This document shows positions 1 to 8,707 of a DNA stretch of 33,191 nucleotides, one piece after another. The translations under genes were made by a program, and so were the position numbers. The notes beneath the pieces were generated by a model. That model was given only the letters and a program-made list of their open reading frames with translations, had not been told where the DNA came from and did no database searches. Position 1 is the first letter of the stretch. Each line of letters starts with the position of its first letter. Source of the DNA: Acidobacteriaceae bacterium (GTDB lineage Bacteria > Acidobacteriota > Terriglobia > Terriglobales > Acidobacteriaceae); assembly GCA_003131635.1 (NCBI GenBank), contig PKVZ01000025.1, positions 1,169-34,359 of the forward strand, in the 5' to 3' direction.

Positions 1-1520
1 GGAATCTTGACGCGCACCGTGGTCCCTTTGCCCAGCGTGGACTGGAGGTCCACCAGACCTCCGATCTTCTCCACGTTCGTCTTGACCACGTCCATGCCCA
101 CACCGCGGCCGGAGACATTGGTTACTTTTTCCGCGGTGGAAAATCCGGGAAGAAAAATGAGATTGAAAATCTCCCGTTCGCTCATGCGGGCCGCTTGTTC
201 GGCGGTAACCACTCCGCGCTCGATAGCTTTCTGGCGGATCCGTTCCCCGCTGAGTCCCCCGCCATCGTCGCTGATTTCGATGTTGACCTGCCCCCCCTCA
301 TGAAAGGCGCGCAGAGTCAGCCGTCCGGTTCGCGTCTTTCCAGCTTGGACGCGCCGCTCCGGAAGTTCAATGCCGTGGTCGACGGAGTTGCGCACCAGGT
401 GAGTAAGCGGGTCCTTGATGGCTTCGATGATGGTCTTGTCGAGTTCAGTCTCCTTGCCCTGCATCTCGATTTCGACTTCCTTGCCGCATCCCAGCGCGAC
501 ATCCCGCACGGTGCGCGGAAACTGGGCCCAGATGTTTCCAATGGGCTGCATGCGGGTCTTCATCACTTCTTCCTGCAACTCGGTGGCGATCAGGTTCATG
601 CGCTGGGAAACCGCCTGCAGGCCGGCGTCTTCCACCGTGTTCGAGATTTGCAAGAGCTGGTTCCGGGCCAACACCAGTTCCCCCACCAGGGTCATCAGCT
701 TGTCGAGAAGATTTACTCCGACGCGAATGGTTTCGGGTGCGGTGTCGCGGACTTTGGCATCGAGGATCTGTTGCGCTGCGGCTACGTCTTCGTGTTTGGC
801 TAAACCCAGCGCAACTAGAATTTCGCCCAGCCGCCGGCGGTCGCCTTTTTCCTGCTCTTGCAGAGCTAGGGCGATGTCCCCCGCCTGGACGAAGCCGCGA
901 TCGACCATCACGCCGCCGAGTTTTCCGCGGGCAGGCTTTCGAGTTGTGTCGTCAGTTTTTTTGCGGGAGTCAGCGCCTTTCGGAACCTCTGCCGGCGCGT
1001 CCCCCTCGGCTGGCAGGGAATCGATTTTCTTTTTTGCAGGGGACGCGGGCGCATCCTTCTCAGCTTCCGCTTTGGATTCGACGGGAGCGGGCGCAGGTTC
1101 CGTGTCGGCAGCCGGAGCCAATACCGCATCTCCTGGCACTGGCGTCTGCAGCCCCGTCAGCATTTCCCGTAACTCGGGATAATCGTTCTCGCCATCCTGT
1201 CCCGTGGATTCAATCTCTTGGAGCATCTGGCGTACAGCGTCTACCATGCCGAGCAGCGCCGTGGTCCGATCGGGATTGAGCGTCAGTTCCCCATCCCGCA
1301 ACAACGTCAGAAGACTCTCCCCGACGTGGGCGACTTTTTCCAGTTTGGCGAAGCCGAGAAATCCACACGTGCCCTTGATGGTATGGATCGTGCGAAATAC
1401 CCCGGCTAGCGCGTCTGTGTCCTTCGGGTTTTTCTCCAGGCCCACGAGCTCCCGGTCCAGCCGGTCGAGATTTTCATAGCTCTCGACGAGAAAATCCTTA
1501 ACAATTTCACTCTCGCTCAT
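1..1520 (-). CDS. cheA: Chemotaxis histidine kinase CheA, partial (C-terminus beyond left edge)
   Basis: Phosphotransfer kinase that passes phosphate from ATP to CheY/CheB-type regulators. The ATG is at 1520, preceded by a GGAAAGGG-type ribosome site; 506 codons are visible. Domains in order: HPt (about 5-105) with phospho-acceptor His46 in TIHTIKGT; an Ala/Pro/Lys-rich linker (130-198); a tandem MshEN-like repeat (about 200-255, RLG..LV..G type); the P3 dimerisation helix (LMTLVGELVLARNQLL, about 275-290); and a HATPase with N box HLVRNSVDHGIE (374-385), DDGGG (418-422) and GRGVGMDVVK (471-480). A CheW-like P5 domain is expected beyond the left edge, which cuts in codon 507. No P2 (CheY-binding) domain is apparent; the linker and repeat sit in its place. 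The long low-complexity linker is normal for CheA. Identification is secure; the repeat domain assignment is inference from pattern. Confidence 0.96.
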   Translation of the reverse strand, partial: MSESEIVKDFLVESYENLDRLDRELVGLEKNPKDTDALAGVFRTIHTIKGTCGFLGFAKLEKVAHVGESLLTLLRDGELTLNPDRTTALLGMVDAVRQMLQEIESTGQDGENDYPELREMLTGLQTPVPGDAVLAPAADTEPAPAPVESKAEAEKDAPASPAKKKIDSLPAEGDAPAEVPKGADSRKKTDDTTRKPARGKLGGVMVDRGFVQAGDIALALQEQEKGDRRRLGEILVALGLAKHEDVAAAQQILDAKVRDTAPETIRVGVNLLDKLMTLVGELVLARNQLLQISNTVEDAGLQAVSQRMNLIATELQEEVMKTRMQPIGNIWAQFPRTVRDVALGCGKEVEIEMQGKETELDKTIIEAIKDPLTHLVRNSVDHGIELPERRVQAGKTRTGRLTLRAFHEGGQVNIEISDDGGGLSGERIRQKAIERGVVTAEQAARMSEREIFNLIFLPGFSTAEKVTNVSGRGVGMDVVKTNVEKIGGLVDLQSTLGKGTTVRVKI

Positions 1521-1879
1521 CGATCCTGTCCCTTTCCAAATTGAAAACTGATCCTCATCGGAACACGTTCGCTCGCCGGCTTCCGCAGCCAGAGCGTTTG
1601 CCCTCTGCGGCACGCTGGATTTTTGTGAACTCTTGTTTAAGCTCGACAACTCTCTATCGGCCACTCAGGCCTTCTTAATTAGCTGGAAGCCATGGCTGGC
1701 CGGGGTGGCAGAAGCGGGCCGGGTCGATGACCGGAGAGGATGTCACCTGTCGCGCTGTCTATGAAAAATCCGATTTACCTTAACCTTGAACCATAAAAAA
1801 TCAAAAAACTGTCGTTGCAAACCGCGAAGATCAACCATACTGCAAGGAACAAGGGGGACGAAGGAGCGCATCCAGGCGG
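1521..1879. other. Intergenic region, cheA leader and truncation scar
   Basis: About 360 bp between the divergent cheA and the TonB-receptor fragment. Apart from the cheA leader stem-loop and an A/T-rich patch near 1790-1812, I see no gene. The right half presumably contains the breakpoint that removed the 5' end of the receptor gene. Confidence 0.5.
1570..1596 (-). other. Stem-loop in the cheA leader
   Basis: An inverted repeat lies about 50-75 nt upstream of the cheA ATG. A 5-bp outer stem (1570-1574 with 1592-1596) encloses a second 4-bp stem (1578-1581 with 1587-1590) around the loop tccgc. The G+C-rich structure sits in the presumed 5' untranslated region. I could not match it to a known riboswitch class, so it may simply be a local hairpin. 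Confidence 0.3.
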
Positions 1880-3320
1880 ATGGCTTCTGCTGGGGATTCG
1901 ACTAGGCCCTCTGAGGAGCGATCCGCCCAGTTGGCGACATCAAGGTCACGGGTTCTGTTCGACTTGATCGAGCGCATAGAGATCGTTCGCGGGCCCAGTT
2001 CCTCTCTTTATGGCACCAGCGCCTTTGTTGCCGTCATCAATGTGATTACAAAGAGCGCCCAGACCGGCGCTGGGCTTGAATTCTCCGGCGATGCTGGCGG
2101 TTTCGGTGCTTACCGGGGACGCTCCACCCTGGGTGGAACCTATCATGGCGTGGATGCACTGTTTTCTGGGACGGTCTACGACAGCGCCGGCGCCGCTCGT
2201 CTCTTTTTCCCCGCATTTGACAGCCCCGCGACCAACTACGGCATCGCCCAAAACGCAGATCGCGACCGCTCCAGAAGCTTCTACGGCTACCTCCATTTTC
2301 GCCACTTTACTCTGGAGGGGGGTGGGAGGGACGCGCGTGAAGGGCATACCCACCGCGTCCTTTGGGCAAGTCTTCAATGACAACCGCAGCCAGACCATTG
2401 ATTCAAGCGGATATCTCAAGCTGGGCTATAGCCGTCCGATTTTCCAGGATGCGGAATTTGCCGCTGACGTCTATTTTGACCGCGCCATTTACCACGGAGT
2501 CTATGTCTATTCGCCAGTCGCCGGTCTGCAGACGGATGTTCTCAACGAAGACGCTTCGCGTGGGGACGTTCTTGGAACAAATGCCAGAATTACCAAGACC
2601 CTGTGGCAAAAGCACAAGGCGACTGTTGGCGTGGAGTTCCGCGATAACTTGCGCCAGGACCAGACCAACTATAACGTAAACCCCTTCCAACCCGTGCTCG
2701 ACGATCGGCAAAGTACGCAGGAATGGGCGGCTTTCGTTGAAGACGAATTCACCATTAGACGAGTCCTGATTCTCAATGCGGGATTGCGGCACGATCAGTA
2801 TCAGCCCTTTGGAGGAACAACCAACCCGCGGGTTGCACTGATCTACAGCCCTCGGAGACGAACCACCCTCAAGCTTATCTATGGTCAGGCCTTTCGGGCA
2901 CCGAACGATTACGAGCTTTACTACAGCGATCATGTCAGCATCGAGCCCAACCCCTATCTGCAGACGGAAAAAATACGCACCGAGGAATTTATCTGGGAGC
3001 AAGACGTAGGCGGTGATTTTCGTATCTCCGCCTCGGGTTTTGGCAGTCAATTCACCGATCTTATCACCCAGGAAGTCGATCCCAAAACCGCTTTCATTGT
3101 CTATGAGAACTCCCAGAGCGCGCACAACCGGGGCCTGGAGTTGGAGTTAGGCGGGAAGATACCTTCGGGCCTTGAAGGCCGACTGAGTTACACCCTGCAG
3201 AAGACGGTGGACCCGTCTACCCGCCTTTCGCTGTCGGATTCGCCCACGCAACTGGCCAAGGCCAACATTATCTTTCCCCTGGCTCACCGCAGCCTGACCA
3301 TTGGATTCGAACTGCAATAA
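1880..3320 (+). pseudogene. TonB-dependent outer-membrane receptor fragment (5'-truncated, frameshifted, 3'-truncated)
   Basis: The protein family imports siderophores, cobalamin or other ligands through the outer membrane. Recognisable plug sequence starts abruptly near 1955 with the block LIERIEIVRGPSSSLYGT. The signal peptide, TonB box and first half of the plug are missing, and the 25 or so residues before that block look unrelated. The plug frame continues to about 2325. There a G-rich run (2316-2330) marks a shift to another frame, which carries the barrel motifs GIPTASFGQVFND, AFVEDEFTIRRVLILNAGLRHDQY and YGQAFRAPNDYEL. That frame ends at a TAA at 3318-3320 straight after FELQ, where more beta-strands would be expected. 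Three lesions make a functional receptor very unlikely. The small open frame at 1880-2380 and the longer one ending at 3320 are two pieces of the same gene. Confidence 0.9.
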
Positions 3321-4265
3321 GTCGTGGAAGGCGACAGCGTGCACCAGAGGAACCGGAAGGCCCAGATGCTCATCAGGTACGCGCCCACCTGCGCATGCGT
3401 GCAACCCAGCTGTTCCAGTTCCAGCTCCGAGATTGAACCCCGGCTTGTTCCAACAATGTGACGATACTTGTCGAGCATCTCAGAGAGAAAAATCACCTTC
3501 CCGATATCGTGCAGCAGCCCTGCCGTAAAACTCTCTTCCACCATCGCCTTGGTGCAACTTTCGGAAGTGGCGATACCCTGCGCAAGTGATGCTGCCGCCA
3601 CGCTGTGATCCCAAAGTGCCGGCAAGTAGGCGGCGACCTTGGAACTACCATCGCACTGCGAGAAAACGTGGACCGATAACACCAGAGTACGCACGCTCTC
3701 CGTGCCAATTAAACTCACTGCCTGCAGCAGGCTTGATACGCGTCCGCGCGTGCCAATGAAGGCGGAATTCGCCAGCTGCAGAATCTTGGCCGCCATTCCA
3801 ACATCCTTTGACACGATGCGTTCGATTTGGGCCAGCGAGAGGGATTCCAAACGCAATACCGCCGTCAGTTCTTCATAGTGGAAAGTAATGACAAATGCGG
3901 TTCGGTTCAATGTTTGGCTAAGGGGATGCACCCAACATTCGCTGGGAAAGCAGCTACCATTCTTCTTCCAATGAAAGTCATCCACCACATGAATGGACTG
4001 ATGGGCGTTGATTGCCCTGAAAAGCGCAATCCTCTGCCGGATACTTCGTTCCGTTTGGCCGGCTGTGGTGAAGCAATTCGTGGAAGTTGCTTCCGATTAT
4101 TTCATCAGCGCGATAGCCCGTCATCTTCAGTAGGGTGTCATTGCAGAAGGTCACATTCCCTTCCACATCTAACCCGCAAAGGCCCTCGACAATGGCATTG
4201 AGGATCAGCTGCAGTTCAGCCTTCAACTCCTCGTCAGAGCTTTTCACTAACTGGCTCAGAGGCAT
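3321..4265 (-). pseudogene. PAS-HDOD signalling protein remnant
   Basis: Reading from an ATG at 4265, a PAS domain is clear (LILNAIVEGLCGLDVEGN, then KMTGYRADEIIG). The frame breaks at the run near 4019-4024. The PAS resumes in another frame with HVVDDFHWKKNGSCFPSE and runs into an HDOD domain (SLAQIERIVSKDVGMAAKIL, LLHDIGKVIFL, LGCTHAQVGAYL). The PAS-HDOD joint looks shortened, because the HDOD start (the usual LPALP-type segment) is absent. A second shift near 3361 is seen because GLPVPLVHAVAFHD, expected after AYLMSIW, lies in the next frame. The domain then stops dead against the reversed TonB-receptor fragment. HDOD proteins are regulatory, often with PAS or receiver domains. With two shifts and a lost end, this one is probably inactive. 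Confidence 0.85.
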
Positions 4266-4616
4266 GGATTGGCCTGCACTTTCTACATCGGCAGGACCGC
4301 GCCAGCGTATGAATAACGCGCGTCCCGGGCCCGATTAGGGAGGTCTCATGCGGGTAGTCGGGCCGGTTTGGTTTTGGTGCGTCATGAAACTGGCTGGACT
4401 AAGCCGGACATCGTTAAAGTTAGAGCTTCAAATAATCATGATTAGTCCGAAGAAGGTAGGTCATCCATCTCGCGGATCAAGGGGTGCGTTGCCCTTGGTG
4501 GTTACTGAGTCATGTGGTAGGCTGAGGCGCTCAGTGTCCAGTCCATTATCGTAAGAACGCTGATCTAAGTGCCGTCTATAACGCATTCTTAAGAAGCGCG
4601 TCCTCGAATCGATGAG
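4266..4616. other. Intergenic region, nothing recognised
   Basis: About 350 bp upstream of the porin. Short open frames here have no recognisable domain and no convincing ribosome site. The porin promoter should lie in this stretch, but I could not pick out a convincing -35/-10 pair. Confidence 0.4.
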
Positions 4617-4622
4617 TTGAAC

Positions 4623-6050
4623 ATGAAAGCGCGGTTGCACCTATCGCTACGACCATCATTCCACGGTCGCGTTGTGACTGCGTGCGCGGCCATGATCGTG
4701 GTCCTGCTGAATATCTTGCCGCTCGCGAGTGCTCAGGCAGTAGCAGCGGCCGACGACTCTAAGCCTGACAGCATTCCAGTTGACTCGGACACGATGCTAC
4801 CGCATCCGAGCCAAGCCCGGTGGTGGATCTCCGGACAATTCAACACAATTTTGCAGGGACACCCCAGTTTCTTTGCCCGATATTCAGGGCCTAACAGTCT
4901 CCAACCCGGCGCGGAACTGCATGATTTTCGGGTGTTCACTCTTTATACCGGACTGCGAATCACTAGCACGACAGAACTTTTTTTCGACGCCGAGAGTGCG
5001 GGAGGCCATGGCCTCAGTAATGGGTTAGGACTCATGGGGCTAACGAACGCCGACGTAGTTCGAAACCCAGATTTGGGCCCGAAGCCTTATCTGGCCCGGC
5101 TTATGATCCGGCAGATCGTGCCTTTGAGTTCGGAAAAGACCGATCAAACTCGCGGCCCCCTTTATCTTGCTGAAAAAGTTCCCACTCGCCGTTTCGAGCT
5201 CCGCATCGGCAAGTTCGCACTACCCGACTTTTTCGATTTGAATGGTGTAGGGAGTGACGTCCACTTGCAATTCATGAATTTGACCATAGTAAATAACGCA
5301 GCTTATGACTATGCCGCGAATACCCGCGGTTACTCCTACGGAGTTCTACTGGAATACTACGACCGTTTGTGGACTCTCCGCTTTGCCGAGGCCCTGATGC
5401 CGACGGTTCCGAATGGAATCGACTTAGATTGGGACTTGCGAAGAGCCCGTGAGGAGAATGTTGAACTTGAACTACACGCTAAGGCGCCAACACGCCGCAC
5501 AACTACGTTTCGCTTATTGTCGTTCATAAGTAGCGGAAACAGAGGTGACTACCGCGAAGCTGTTGATTTATTCCTTCAAACCAACTCGTCACGGCCCGCT
5601 GTCAACGAGACCCGGCAGCAGGGCCGCGTGCAGTACGGAGTCGGTCTGAATCTGGAACAAACGATTAGCGATCGCTGGCGAGCTTTCGGTCGATTTAGCT
5701 GGGATCAGTCCAGATATGAATCCTACGAAGTAAACCAATCCTTTTCCGCAGGCACGGACTATCGCGGAGATCGCTGGCATCGCCCCAACGATAAGACGGG
5801 TGCTGCTTTCGTCAGCAATGCTATTTCAAGAGACGTCCAAACATATTTTCGGCTCGGGGGAATAGGCATTCTAATTGGTGATGGCGGACTGAATTACGGT
5901 CGGGAATCCATCGGGGAGTGGTATTACAACGCCCACCTGTGGCGTGGCTTGTATTACGCTGTAGATATTCAACGCATTGTAGATCCTGGGTATAACCGCG
6001 ATCGCGGGCCGGTGTGGGTACCTTCGTTTCGGCTACACGTGGACATCTAA
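4623..6050 (+). CDS. OprB-like carbohydrate-selective porin
   Basis: Predicted outer-membrane beta-barrel of 475 residues, of the type that admits sugars or other small solutes. A long basic N-region is followed by a hydrophobic stretch (about 22-40) and an Ala-rich site ending ASAQA, which fits a signal peptide. The mature part starts with WWISGQFNTILQGHPSF, a hallmark of the OprB-like porins found in Acidobacteria. Alternating aromatic/polar strands run to a terminal strand ending SFRLHVDI. I chose the ATG at 4623; a TTG two codons earlier is in frame. It stands alone, with no transport genes beside it, so the substrate cannot be read. The family call rests on the overall pattern and is fairly firm; specificity is unknown. 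Confidence 0.8.
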   Translation: MKARLHLSLRPSFHGRVVTACAAMIVVLLNILPLASAQAVAAADDSKPDSIPVDSDTMLPHPSQARWWISGQFNTILQGHPSFFARYSGPNSLQPGAELHDFRVFTLYTGLRITSTTELFFDAESAGGHGLSNGLGLMGLTNADVVRNPDLGPKPYLARLMIRQIVPLSSEKTDQTRGPLYLAEKVPTRRFELRIGKFALPDFFDLNGVGSDVHLQFMNLTIVNNAAYDYAANTRGYSYGVLLEYYDRLWTLRFAEALMPTVPNGIDLDWDLRRAREENVELELHAKAPTRRTTTFRLLSFISSGNRGDYREAVDLFLQTNSSRPAVNETRQQGRVQYGVGLNLEQTISDRWRAFGRFSWDQSRYESYEVNQSFSAGTDYRGDRWHRPNDKTGAAFVSNAISRDVQTYFRLGGIGILIGDGGLNYGRESIGEWYYNAHLWRGLYYAVDIQRIVDPGYNRDRGPVWVPSFRLHVDI

Positions 6051-6384
6051 AGTAACATTGCTCGATTGTTAGCTAACTGCTTCGGCTCGGACGTTTACTA
6101 GCAACTGGCTGGCCGTACTCAAGCTGACGGCTCTCGAGGTTATCGCGCGCATCCGTCTGGGTATAAAGATCAATGGCGACTTCACAACGACGGGAATACA
6201 AAGCAGCACCTACAACGCTTGGCTGGATACTCTTTCCAAGATAGGCGGCTCGGATATATCCGAAGGCACTATTCGGTAAAAACTAACTGAGTTACCATGC
6301 TCGTGGCTTCGCTTCGATGGTTGGTAACAAACATTGACGGGAAGCATGCGGGTTGGCTGTCAGTGAGCGGAAGGAGCTTGTGAT
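6051..6384. other. Intergenic region with an orphan open frame
   Basis: About 330 bp between the porin and the SnoaL-like gene. A stretch from about 6084 to 6279 is open on the plus strand and codes for a plausible peptide (for example STYNAWLDTLSKIGGSDI before its TAA), but it has no usual start codon. It may be the tail of a lost gene or chance. I could not assign it to a family. Confidence 0.35.
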
Positions 6385-6834
6385 ATGCACAAGGCATTCT
6401 CTTTTGTTCTGTTGTTGTTAATGGTGCCTCGATTTGACGCCCAACGAGCAGTGGATCCCGATTCCGAACAAGGGAGAATCCTGTCGTTAGAAAACGCTTG
6501 GAACCAAGCAGTGCAACAGAAAGACGCAACCGCGCTTAAGATACTACTCGGTCCGGAATTGGTATATGTCGATTTTGATGGCAAATTGATGGATAAGACG
6601 GAGTATTTGGCCAGCGTGCAGGCGCAGTCTTTGCTGCACCCCGGGCGAATTATGAACGAGACCATGAAAGTATATCTTTTCGATGCCGTCGCTGTCGTCA
6701 ATGGGGTGTATCGTGAGGATGGCGCAAAGAATGGGAAGCCCTATGTGCTCCGAGAGCGTTTTACCGACACGTGGATTCGAAGGAGCGGAAGTTGGATGTG
6801 CGTGGCCAGCCAGTCTACGTTGGCTACCCAATAA
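6385..6834 (+). CDS. Secreted SnoaL/DUF4440-type (NTF2-like fold) protein
   Basis: 149 residues. The ATG is preceded by a strong GGAAGGAG ribosome site about 7 nt upstream. An N-terminal hydrophobic segment (LLLLMVPRFDAQ) suggests a signal peptide cleaved near residue 19. The rest matches the compact NTF2-like fold of DUF4440/SnoaL-like proteins: a first helix (ILSLENAWNQAVQQKDATAL), LLGPELVYVDFDGKLMDKTEYL, a central strand VYLFDAVAVVNGVY, and the closing block FTDTWIRRSGSWMCVASQS. These proteins form small cone-shaped pockets; some are isomerases or hydrolases, many have no known role. It appears to be a single gene between the porin and a convergent membrane-protein gene. No catalytic residues can be assigned. 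Confidence 0.8.
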   Translation: MHKAFSFVLLLLMVPRFDAQRAVDPDSEQGRILSLENAWNQAVQQKDATALKILLGPELVYVDFDGKLMDKTEYLASVQAQSLLHPGRIMNETMKVYLFDAVAVVNGVYREDGAKNGKPYVLRERFTDTWIRRSGSWMCVASQSTLATQ

Positions 6835-6952
6835 AGAGGGATTGCCAGCCTAGCCTCCAGCCGTTTGCGTGCGATCAACGTATGGGCCTGCTCCGGAGTC
6901 TGATTTGAGTAAAGTAGCGTAATTCGCCCCGACCTCGCTAGTGGGCACGCGC

Positions 6953-7291
6953 TTATTTGGGGACACTGGCTACACTCAAAATCACGATGGAGATCACCCC
7001 CATACCGATTCCCGTCCACTGAAGCATGGTTACATGATCTTTGAAATATATCAGCCCTACCAGCACAGCACCGATCATGATCATGAGATTCACCAGTGAG
7101 CCGGCGATAGAAAGGTTCACTCGGCTTGCGAGAAGACCGAAGAGAATGTAGGCAAGAGGCGACAGAACGACCACCATTATCACACTCGGAATGCTCGACG
7201 TCTTGGCCCAGTTAGTGCTGAGAGAATCACACAAAATAAAAACACCCGCGCTGAACAGAGTCAGGCCCCAGACTACAAATGTTCCCATCAT
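6953..7291 (-). CDS. Small four-helix membrane protein, EamA/SMR-like
   Basis: 112 residues, almost entirely hydrophobic with four predicted membrane helices (about 3-20, 36-56, 62-82, 88-108). The last helix, WTGIGMGVISIVILSV, resembles the terminal helix of EamA/small-multidrug-resistance-type transporters, and SMR proteins have about this length. GAGGAAAG lies about 8 nt before the ATG at 7291 and fixes the start. The conserved Glu of SMR drug exporters in helix 1 is not present, so drug export is not supported. A lipid- or metabolite-flipping half-transporter (as for ArnE/ArnF-type proteins) is an alternative. It lies 117 bp downstream of the sulfotransferase on the same strand and could be part of that operon. 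Confidence 0.7.
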   Translation of the reverse strand: MMGTFVVWGLTLFSAGVFILCDSLSTNWAKTSSIPSVIMVVVLSPLAYILFGLLASRVNLSIAGSLVNLMIMIGAVLVGLIYFKDHVTMLQWTGIGMGVISIVILSVASVPK

Positions 7292-7408
7292 TTGTGACTT
7301 TCCTCAATTATCAGGGTCATTGTTTCTTCGCCTCGCTTGATCGGAGCCGGTGAGGCCATTCCCTTCACTGTGAAGATCGCTTACCCAGGCACCCGACTAA
7401 TTTAGAGG

Positions 7409-8707
7409 TTACAGATAAGATGCGAACGCGCGCCGATACGAACTAAAACGTTCGTTAATCGCTTCATCATTAAGACCAAAGGTTGCAGCTTTGTACTCGT
7501 GCACTCCGTGGTTGTGGGCTGGGTTCCTCACGGTCCAAGCTCGCATTTGTTCCGTTGCCGCGTTGTGCTCAGAAAGACCCAGCCGACCGCGCAGGGTTAG
7601 CACACAATTCAGGATGTCGCTAGCGCAGTCACGGTAAGAAACGTGCACGATCTGCTCCTGGGGAAGAATACGCAGCGTCTCCATCGCCTGATCAGCCTCC
7701 GCTCCCAGCCACTTGAGCACACTCGGCCCCAACCGATACCCCCCCTCACTGGAAACGCTATTATAGATCTCGCCGTCAATACGATTCAGTTTGCACCACG
7801 ATGGAACGACACTTCGCGGGTCCCGGTGGCACCAGATGACACTTGCATCCGGAAAGACTTGAAAAAGCGTATTCAGGCTCTGAAGGTGCATCGGAGACTT
7901 AAGTATCAAACGTCGACCGGGAAACTTCCAGGTCAGTAGTTGGAGCTGAAGACGATAGTACTGGTAAGAGCGAATCAGATCCTGATTCAGCAGGCACATA
8001 GCATACGATGGAATGGCATCTGCAAAGAATAAAACGAACTCTTGACTCGTGAAAGAGTTCATGAAGAGCAACTGACACTCTTCCGGCTCCGACATGCCAA
8101 CCATGTGTGCCGCTTGGCGCTTCTGAATTATTTCGGTGCCGATCAATTGATCTTCTAGACCGCAAATGATGCCTGGGATACCGGGCGCATCGGAGTTGTT
8201 GTAGGGACGATTCCGACGGCGAGGGTCTGTCGCATAGGTGGCCGGATCAGGCGGGGGAGTAGGTTTCCATACCTCCCACATTTGCAAGTGCCGAAGTGCC
8301 GTGTCCTGAGACATGACCCGATGAAGGAGGGTGGTCCCGGTTCGTGGAAGACCCGTAATGAAGATGGGGGCGCGTATTTCAACATCCATGATCTCGGGAT
8401 GGCGGCGGAATGAATCTGCCAGAAGCAATCGATTGATCAGCTTCTGAATCAGGATTTCCTTGATGAAGAGACGTCCGACAACCGTCAGGGTCGCTTCCTC
8501 CTCCAGGCACTGGACAAGCATGCTCAAAGGCGCCAGAAAATCGTCTCCACCAAAATCGGTTAGATGGGCCCGAAACTGGGCGACTTCGCACAGTTCCTCC
8601 GGGCGGAGGCTGATCGTAAGCAAGCCATGGTCTCGAAGAACGCGCCCGATTTGATCGACGATCCGATAAGTTAATGTTCTCATCACTCCAGCCGTCGTCG
8701 CGATCAT
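7409..8707 (-). CDS. Sulfotransferase family protein (PAPS-dependent type)
   Basis: 432 residues. Family members move sulfate from 3'-phosphoadenylyl sulfate (PAPS) to hydroxyl or amino groups of metabolites or sugars. The 5'-phosphosulfate loop is clear at 117-130 (ITGLPRTGTTLLHR). LILKSPMHL follows at about 267-275, and the 3'-phosphate site is VIWCHRDPRSVVPSW (290-304). The spacing fits the Sulfotransfer_3-type bacterial family, which is larger than cytosolic animal enzymes. The ATG shares one base with the TGA of the DUF1254 gene upstream (TGATG), a sign of translational coupling. There is no signal peptide, so it should act in the cytoplasm. The acceptor cannot be read from sequence. Its place after the aldehyde-dehydrogenase/LysRS-like fusion suggests a small-molecule pathway. 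Confidence 0.9.
   Translation of the reverse strand: MIATTAGVMRTLTYRIVDQIGRVLRDHGLLTISLRPEELCEVAQFRAHLTDFGGDDFLAPLSMLVQCLEEEATLTVVGRLFIKEILIQKLINRLLLADSFRRHPEIMDVEIRAPIFITGLPRTGTTLLHRVMSQDTALRHLQMWEVWKPTPPPDPATYATDPRRRNRPYNNSDAPGIPGIICGLEDQLIGTEIIQKRQAAHMVGMSEPEECQLLFMNSFTSQEFVLFFADAIPSYAMCLLNQDLIRSYQYYRLQLQLLTWKFPGRRLILKSPMHLQSLNTLFQVFPDASVIWCHRDPRSVVPSWCKLNRIDGEIYNSVSSEGGYRLGPSVLKWLGAEADQAMETLRILPQEQIVHVSYRDCASDILNCVLTLRGRLGLSEHNAATEQMRAWTVRNPAHNHGVHEYKAATFGLNDEAINERFSSYRRAFASYL

Noticed and set aside
195..1279. Long plus-strand open frames opposite cheA
   Set aside because: They are shadows of the minus-strand cheA frame, which carries all the kinase motifs.
1540..1760. Possible cyclic-di-GMP riboswitch before cheA (a GGGCAAAC stretch is present on the minus strand)
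   Set aside because: The rest of the GEMM consensus, including the GGGACGCAAAGCC half, is not there.
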